From Acidobacteriota bacterium (GTDB lineage Bacteria > Acidobacteriota > Aminicenantia > S016-38), in NCBI GenBank assembly GCA_015486055.1, contig WFSJ01000005.1, positions 1 to 38,175 of the forward strand: DNA of 38,175 nucleotides, given 5' to 3'. A model generated the notes under the pieces. The model searched no databases and was not told where the DNA came from. It was given only the letters and a program-made list of their open reading frames with translations. The position numbers and the translations under genes are program-made. Below, in pieces: positions 33,909-38,175 of the stretch (position 1 is the first letter of the stretch; every line of letters starts with the position of its first letter).

Positions 33909-34796
33909 ATGCTTGAAATAAAAAATCTCTGGATTGAAACAGAAGATTTCCCAATTCTTAGAAACATAGAACTGAAAGCTGAAAGGGGAAAATTAAAAAT
34001 AATTCTCGGAGAGTCAGGAGGGGGAAAATCAACCCTCGGGCTTTTCATTGGAGGAATACTCAAGGAAAACACAAGGGCAAGGGGGAGTTTGTTTTTAGAT
34101 GGTAAGGAATATTTTCCACCAGATGAAAAGAGCTGGAGGGGTAAAAAAGCAGGAATTGTTTTTCAGGATCCTTATTCATTCTTTGACCCTCGTAAAAAAA
34201 TCCTATCCTCAATAAAGGAAGTTCTGAAATACCATCTCTTCCTGAGAGGGAACGAATCGGAAAAAAGAGCTTTATTCTGGCTCAATAAGGTGAATTTCCC
34301 TGAAAAATTCTACAATTATTTTCCTTACCAGCTGAGCGGGGGAATGCTTCAAAGAGCAGCTATAGCCTCTGTTTCATGTCTTGAACCTGAAATTATAATA
34401 GCAGATGAACCCACTTCTGCGCTCGATCCACCTTTAAGGAAAGGGATTTCCAAGCTTCTGAAGAAAATTTCAAGGGATAGATATGTGATCTATATAACCC
34501 ATTTTGCTGAGGAGGCTCTTGAGCTTGGGGAAGATTTTCTAGTCTTATATTCTGGCTATGTAATGGAGGAGACCGAAGGAAAATTTTTTCATCCATATTC
34601 AAAGCTTCTTCTGGGATCTATAGTAAAGAGGGGAAAGAAATTAAAACCCGCAAAAGGATTCTCTCCCCATCCTTCACAACTCCCTGAGGGGTGTCCTTTT
34701 AGGGAAAGATGCCAGCTTGAGAACGAAAGGTGCAGGGAGCTACCACCCTTAAGAAAAATAAATAGCTCAAAATTGAGGTGCTGGAATGTTTCTTGA
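33909..34796 (+). CDS. Peptide ABC transporter ATPase, DppD/OppD type
   Basis: ATP-binding subunit for dipeptide/oligopeptide import. From ATG 33909 the protein is 295 residues and opens with MLEIKNLWIE, the usual position. The longer frame from TTG 33873 adds 12 residues. Walker A is GESGGGKST, the signature LSGGMLQRAAIA and Walker B IIIADEPTSALD. The C-terminal oligo_HPY region has HPYSKLLLGS and four cysteines (CPFRERC, C, C), which in several Dpp proteins bind a [4Fe-4S] cluster. No Shine-Dalgarno is obvious. The next ATPase overlaps it by 11 bases; no permease or binding-protein gene is near. Confidence 0.9.
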   Translation: MLEIKNLWIETEDFPILRNIELKAERGKLKIILGESGGGKSTLGLFIGGILKENTRARGSLFLDGKEYFPPDEKSWRGKKAGIVFQDPYSFFDPRKKILSSIKEVLKYHLFLRGNESEKRALFWLNKVNFPEKFYNYFPYQLSGGMLQRAAIASVSCLEPEIIIADEPTSALDPPLRKGISKLLKKISRDRYVIYITHFAEEALELGEDFLVLYSGYVMEETEGKFFHPYSKLLLGSIVKRGKKLKPAKGFSPHPSQLPEGCPFRERCQLENERCRELPPLRKINSSKLRCWNVS

Positions 34797-35631
34797 GCTA
34801 AGAGGAATTTACAAAAGCTTTCGTAAATTTGCCATAATGGATTTCAATATGAAACTCAAAAAGGGTGAAACTTTGGGGCTTGTTGGGGAGTCAGGTTCCG
34901 GCAAATCAACAATTGCTTCAATAATTTTAAGGCTAACACCTTTTGATAAGGGTGAATACTTAATAGGGGAAAGAAAATCCGTAAATTTTTCAAGAAAAGA
35001 ATTCTCAAGAATTATCCAGGGAATATTTCAAAACCCATCAAGAGCCCTTGATCCAAAGAAAAGCATGAAATTTCTTCTTGAAGAACCATTTTTAATTCAT
35101 GGGGAAAGGATTAAGCCTGGAGAAATCTCTCGCCTACTTTCTTCACTTTCCCTCCCCTCCCAATTGATTAAGACTTATCCTACTCAGCTTAGTGGTGGAC
35201 AGCTCCAGAGGATTGCCATAGCCAGAGCCCTCGCTCTTAAGCCTTCCTTTATCATAGCAGACGAGCCAACCTCTGCCCTTGATCCAACAGTTCAGGTCCA
35301 GATTCTTCATCTTTTAGGAAAATTAACAAAAAAAGAAAACATGGGAATTATGTTTATATCCCATGATCTCGCACAAGTCTTTTACATAAGCAATAAGGTT
35401 ATAATCATATCCAATGGAATGATAATGGAGAAAGGAGAGGTTGAAGATATAATTTCCGCCCCAAATCCTTATACCCAATATCTTATGGGAGGAGAATCGG
35501 TTCTCAGGCAAGAAGAAGGAGCCTGCCCCTTTTACAAAAAATGCCCCTATGCAAAGAGAATATGCAGGGAGAAAATCCCTTCTCTAAAAAACAGGGGAAA
35601 TGGACATTTCTCCAGATGTCATCTACTCTAA
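34786..35631 (+). CDS. Peptide ABC transporter ATPase, DppF/OppF type
   Basis: The second ATP-binding subunit, 281 residues: Walker A GESGSGKST, QGIFQNPSRALDPKKS (Q-loop), signature LSGGQLQRIAIARAL, Walker B FIIADEPTSALD, and FISHDLAQVFYIS. The end has PNPYTQYLMGG and four cysteines (CPFYKKC, C, C) of the oligo_HPY type. The D and F pair normally forms a heterodimer under two permeases. Its start overlaps the D-type gene and its end overlaps the convergent DUF507 gene by nine bases. Confidence 0.9.
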   Translation: MFLELRGIYKSFRKFAIMDFNMKLKKGETLGLVGESGSGKSTIASIILRLTPFDKGEYLIGERKSVNFSRKEFSRIIQGIFQNPSRALDPKKSMKFLLEEPFLIHGERIKPGEISRLLSSLSLPSQLIKTYPTQLSGGQLQRIAIARALALKPSFIIADEPTSALDPTVQVQILHLLGKLTKKENMGIMFISHDLAQVFYISNKVIIISNGMIMEKGEVEDIISAPNPYTQYLMGGESVLRQEEGACPFYKKCPYAKRICREKIPSLKNRGNGHFSRCHLL

Positions 35632-35919
35632 GATTTTATCAAGCTTGGATATTTCCTCGTTGTAATACTTTCTGAAAAGAATATCCCATTCTCTGCTCCC
35701 TTCCTCTATGTGCTTCTTCTGAGAGGTTATCTTCTGGCGCACCTTGTCTTCTATATCCTGGTAAAGCTCGAGTTCCTTTTCCACAGCCCTTTTTATAGTT
35801 ACCCTCAGCTTGGGAGCATCAACATCAGTAGGGAAATCCACATAATCCGCATTATTGAGAAGCTCTATTACTATATCTGCAATCCTGTTGATCTTTGCCC
35901 TAGAAAGTCTTATACTCAA
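35623..35919 (-). CDS. DUF507 family protein (second copy)
   Basis: This 98-residue protein has the DUF507 pattern: LSRAKINRIADIVIELL at the N terminus and DIEDKVRQKITSQKK-EGSREWDILFRKYYNEEI at the C terminus, mostly helical and charged. The function of the family is unknown. The start is TTG at 35919 in a TTGA overlap with the first copy, with GGGGATGG just upstream. It is the last gene of the truB-to-DUF507 run and ends over the convergent ABC ATPase. Confidence 0.87.
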   Translation of the reverse strand: MSIRLSRAKINRIADIVIELLNNADYVDFPTDVDAPKLRVTIKRAVEKELELYQDIEDKVRQKITSQKKHIEEGSREWDILFRKYYNEEISKLDKILE

Positions 35920-36194
35920 AGGACCATCCCCTTTTCCTTAGCAAGTTTTTTTCTTACCTTACGGAATATTTCATTGTATTCTATATTGGATCTTCTTATC
36001 TCATCAATGTGGTCACTCAAAATTTTTTTTGTCTCCTCATCCAGTTCATCTTCACGCATAAACTCCTCAGTTATCACAGCCTCAATATCCTCTATCAATC
36101 TATTTTTATCTTCAAGTATGGTCCTTCCCTCTTTAATGAGTTGACGAACAATCGTCATTGAAAGATGAGCTATCTGTTTTTTAGAAAACCTCAT
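35916..36194 (-). CDS. DUF507 family protein (first copy)
   Basis: This 92-residue paralogue is more diverged than the second copy. It opens MRFSKKQIAHLSMTIVRQL and ends ILSDHIDEIRRSNIEYNEIFRKVRKKLA. The pair aligns across its length and probably forms a related or joint assembly. The ATG at 36194 follows AAGGAG by a long 14 bases. No function is known. It follows the small MetS-like gene by 38 bases. Confidence 0.82.
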   Translation of the reverse strand: MRFSKKQIAHLSMTIVRQLIKEGRTILEDKNRLIEDIEAVITEEFMREDELDEETKKILSDHIDEIRRSNIEYNEIFRKVRKKLAKEKGMVL

Positions 36195-36232
36195 ACTAAA
36201 ATTTTAAACTCCTTCTAGTTGAAATTCAAGCC

Positions 36233-36328
36233 TTACTCACCCCTCGAGTGAAGGAATACTGAATAAGCAAATCCACCAAAGCAGATCAGAAATACAATAA
36301 GCATAAATATTATGGATTCAGTTTTCAT
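36233..36328 (-). CDS. metS: MetS-like small subunit of the NSS transporter
   Basis: A 31-residue protein with one membrane span: short polar MKTES, hydrophobic IIFMLIVFLICFGGFAYSVF, then HSRGE. AGGAGG lies three or four bases before its ATG, inside the NSS gene, and the two genes overlap by 11 bases. MetS-type small subunits encoded directly after NSS symporters are known; in Corynebacterium MetP/MetS take up methionine and alanine. Its size means ordinary length cut-offs miss it. Confidence 0.78.
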   Translation of the reverse strand: MKTESIIFMLIVFLICFGGFAYSVFLHSRGE

Positions 36329-37745
36329 CTTTCCTCCTGTAAGTTCTGGAAAAAACTAAGATAAGAATTAAAGCCACTGCTAACCACTGTAGTATAACTG
36401 TAGCCGGAGAATATGTAGAAAATGGGTTATACCATTTACCTTTCATTACTGAGGAAAACCACCACAAAATCAGGAGAGCGAATTCAACAGGAACTATATA
36501 CATAACTATGAACTTTATATATTTCTCCACCCTGTATCTCGTGCATCCTCTTACATATTCCTTGAATTTGTCTTTTATTTTCCAGAGCGCAGCTGAAAAT
36601 ATCACGCCGTTTACAAGGAGAGCGAGCCCCCAAACCCAATCCTGATTGTTCAGAAAATTTACACTGAAGGCAGAGGGAATCCCGAAAATAAAGCCTACGA
36701 AACCAATGAGAACCACAGCTTTAAGTCTAGTCAGGCCAAAGTCCATTACAACTCGAACCTCAAGTTCCATGAGGGAAATGAGGGATGAAAGAGCTGCAAG
36801 GGAAAGGGCGGAGAAGAAAAGAAAGGAAAAAAGCCAGCTAAATGGAACCGCTGAGAAAAGTTTTGGAATCCAGATAAAAGTCAACCCTGCGTTTCCTGAA
36901 GAGAGAATAGAATTCGCCTTTATGGGATCTGGATAAAAGGCGAATATGGTTGAAACAACTACTATAGCGGCAAGTATCGATGCTGAATTATTTCCAAACA
37001 CTACAACTGTGCTGTTTGTAAATCCATCCTCCCTCTTTTTAGTATAGACAGCATAAGTTAGAATCAACCCCCATCCTGCTCCTGTTGACCATGCTGACTG
37101 ACTCAAGGCCTCAAGCCAAACTCTGTAGTTTAGGAGTTTATGAAAATTCGGATAAAAGAGAAAATCAAGCCCTTTTATTCCCCCTGGAAGAGTCACTGCC
37201 CTTATAGCTGAAAGAATTAGTAAAAAGAAAAGAGATGGAATCATAATCCTTGTTGCTTTCTCTATTCCCCCTGACACTCCTTTTGAAAGTATAAAAGCCA
37301 CGGTAAAGATAGCAAGAAGATGAAAAAGCAGAGATAAATGAGACGCTTGGAAAGAATTCCAGAAGACCTCTGAATTGAACATTTTTGATGGGGTAGCCAC
37401 AGATGCAAGGGTATAAAAAAGCGCCCATCCCGTAACCACGGAGTAATAGAACATTATTCCTCCAGTCACAGCAGCTATAAAACCTCCTACCCATCCATTT
37501 CGTTCGGAAAAAATTTCTTGAAAAGTTGATACGACTCCTTTCCTATGTCTCACACCCATAGAATATTCGAGAAAAATCAGAGGAAGGGACCAAACAAAGA
37601 GGGCAAGAATCCATGGAATAATGAATACGCCTCCTCCGTTCTGGGAAACGACCCTGGGAAATCTCCAGATGTTCCCTGTGCCTATTGCCATTCCCAAACT
37701 TGCTATTATGAAGCCCCATCTTGATTTAAAGCCTTCCTTAGGCAT
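36318..37745 (-). CDS. Sodium:neurotransmitter symporter (NSS/SNF) family transporter
   Basis: The 475-residue inner-membrane protein has 11-12 hydrophobic spans. The first carries MAIGTGNIWRFPRVVSQNGGG, the NSS signature of the sodium and substrate site (GNxWRFP in LeuT). SQSAWSTGAGWGLILTYAVY and FFSALSLAALSSLISLMEL, spans 6 and 8 of LeuT type, are also present. Bacterial members import amino acids with Na+. A co-encoded MetS-like peptide suggests a methionine or small neutral amino acid substrate, which is an inference. It starts inside the end of truB (eight-base overlap). Confidence 0.93.
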   Translation of the reverse strand: MPKEGFKSRWGFIIASLGMAIGTGNIWRFPRVVSQNGGGVFIIPWILALFVWSLPLIFLEYSMGVRHRKGVVSTFQEIFSERNGWVGGFIAAVTGGIMFYYSVVTGWALFYTLASVATPSKMFNSEVFWNSFQASHLSLLFHLLAIFTVAFILSKGVSGGIEKATRIMIPSLFFLLILSAIRAVTLPGGIKGLDFLFYPNFHKLLNYRVWLEALSQSAWSTGAGWGLILTYAVYTKKREDGFTNSTVVVFGNNSASILAAIVVVSTIFAFYPDPIKANSILSSGNAGLTFIWIPKLFSAVPFSWLFSFLFFSALSLAALSSLISLMELEVRVVMDFGLTRLKAVVLIGFVGFIFGIPSAFSVNFLNNQDWVWGLALLVNGVIFSAALWKIKDKFKEYVRGCTRYRVEKYIKFIVMYIVPVEFALLILWWFSSVMKGKWYNPFSTYSPATVILQWLAVALILILVFSRTYRRKDEN

Positions 37746-38175
37746 CTCCTATCACCAAAATAGGCCTTATCCCAAGTCCACCCTCATATTTACCTGGTTT
37801 GCCTATCCCTATGAATTCTGATTTGAAGTCCATCATCCTATAATAATCGCTCCTTTTCCCTCCTTCTTTTCCGCCAACTAACCTAAGGGGGATGAAATTC
37901 CCATGCCTTGCTCTCTCTACACCCTCCTCCCTTAGATAAACAATCGGATATTCCTTGAGTACATTCTTAAGGGGAATAATTATTTCATCAAGTTTTCCCT
38001 CTACTGCGTATTTCTCTATCTCTTCAAGGGTATGAGAATCTTCAATGGAAAACTCTCCGCTTTTTAGCCTTTTAAGATATTCAAGATATCCTCCCACACC
38101 GAGTTTTTGGCCAAGATCCTGAGCAATGGATCTAACATAGGTCCCTGCAGAGCATTTTATCTCAAAGCTAACAAC
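37738..38175 (-). CDS. truB: tRNA pseudouridine-55 synthase, C-terminal part (cut by the window edge)
   Basis: The last 145 residues of TruB, open to the window's end; the start and catalytic Asp lie beyond 38175. The visible part opens FEIKCSAGTYVRSIAQDLGQ, the TruB block that ends the catalytic domain, then VGGYLEYLKRLKSGEFSIED, and a tail of about 90 residues that may be a PUA-type domain. The enzyme makes pseudouridine 55 in the tRNA T-loop. The NSS gene overlaps it by eight bases, so this is an operon, not chance spacing. Confidence 0.93.
   Translation of the reverse strand, partial: VVSFEIKCSAGTYVRSIAQDLGQKLGVGGYLEYLKRLKSGEFSIEDSHTLEEIEKYAVEGKLDEIIIPLKNVLKEYPIVYLREEGVERARHGNFIPLRLVGGKEGGKRSDYYRMMDFKSEFIGIGKPGKYEGGLGIRPILVIGDA

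Noticed and set aside
1-38175. tRNA, rRNA, CRISPR array, insertion sequence or phage genes
   Set aside because: All gaps are under about 130 bases, and no such gene or repeat array was seen on either strand.

Overview
The window is a dense stretch of bacterial chromosome, roughly 40% G+C by eye. It holds about 40 protein genes and has no gap over about 130 bases. I see no tRNA, rRNA, CRISPR array, insertion sequence or phage gene. Arginine is mostly AGG/AGA and isoleucine often ATA, and proteins are rich in Lys and Glu, which suggests a thermophile. Lipoproteins, a TonB-type C-terminal domain, a sulfatase-fold/TPR lipoprotein, an S9 peptidase, an M14 peptidase and an Hfq with a divergent core all point to a diderm. 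An Acidobacteriota-like lineage (Aminicenantia or a relative) is my best guess, but it is only an inference.

Layout. 1-3.0 kb (+): lgt, then a sulfatase-fold lipoprotein with TPRs. 7.5-3.0 kb (-): DUF763 protein, M2-type peptidase, rpsU, lipA, metallophosphoesterase. 9.1-7.6 kb (-): ECF sigma factor, zinc-finger anti-sigma factor and a third secreted protein, closed by a strong hairpin. 9.2-12.8 kb (+): the translation operon rplM-rpsI-rpsB-tsf-pyrH-frr. 12.8-17.1 kb (+): an S9 peptidase fused to an FGE-like domain, then an M14 peptidase. 17.2-17.7 kb (+): a lone NifX/NifB-like protein behind a consensus promoter. 20.1-17.7 kb (-): DUF89 phosphatase and dCMP deaminase, then a cysteine synthase/CBS-type enzyme with its own promoter. 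20.1-22.1 kb (+): LeuC-type dehydratase, a small NifU-type protein that appears to start at CTG, and a DsbD-alpha-like secreted protein. 30.9-22.1 kb (-): pseudo-receiver/Ser-Thr kinase/TonB fusion, small coiled coil, accD, folC, rlmN, uvrA. 31.0-32.7 kb (+): CorC-type membrane protein and smpB. 33.8-32.7 kb (-): Hfq-like protein and pdxA. 33.9-35.6 kb (+): two peptide-ABC-transporter ATPases with no permeases. 38.2-35.6 kb (-): truB (cut by the window edge), an NSS symporter, its 31-residue MetS-like subunit and two tandem DUF507 genes.

Genes overlap heavily, often by four bases (ATGA, TTGA and apparently CTGA), so translational coupling is common. Several start sites lie six or seven bases from a TATAAT box, which suggests leaderless or very short-leader mRNAs. 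The most unusual items are the trans-envelope kinase fusion with a degenerate receiver domain, the S9-FGE-like fusion lacking catalytic cysteines, the CTG-started NifU-type gene in a LeuC operon, and the symmetric divergent promoter near 20.13 kb.
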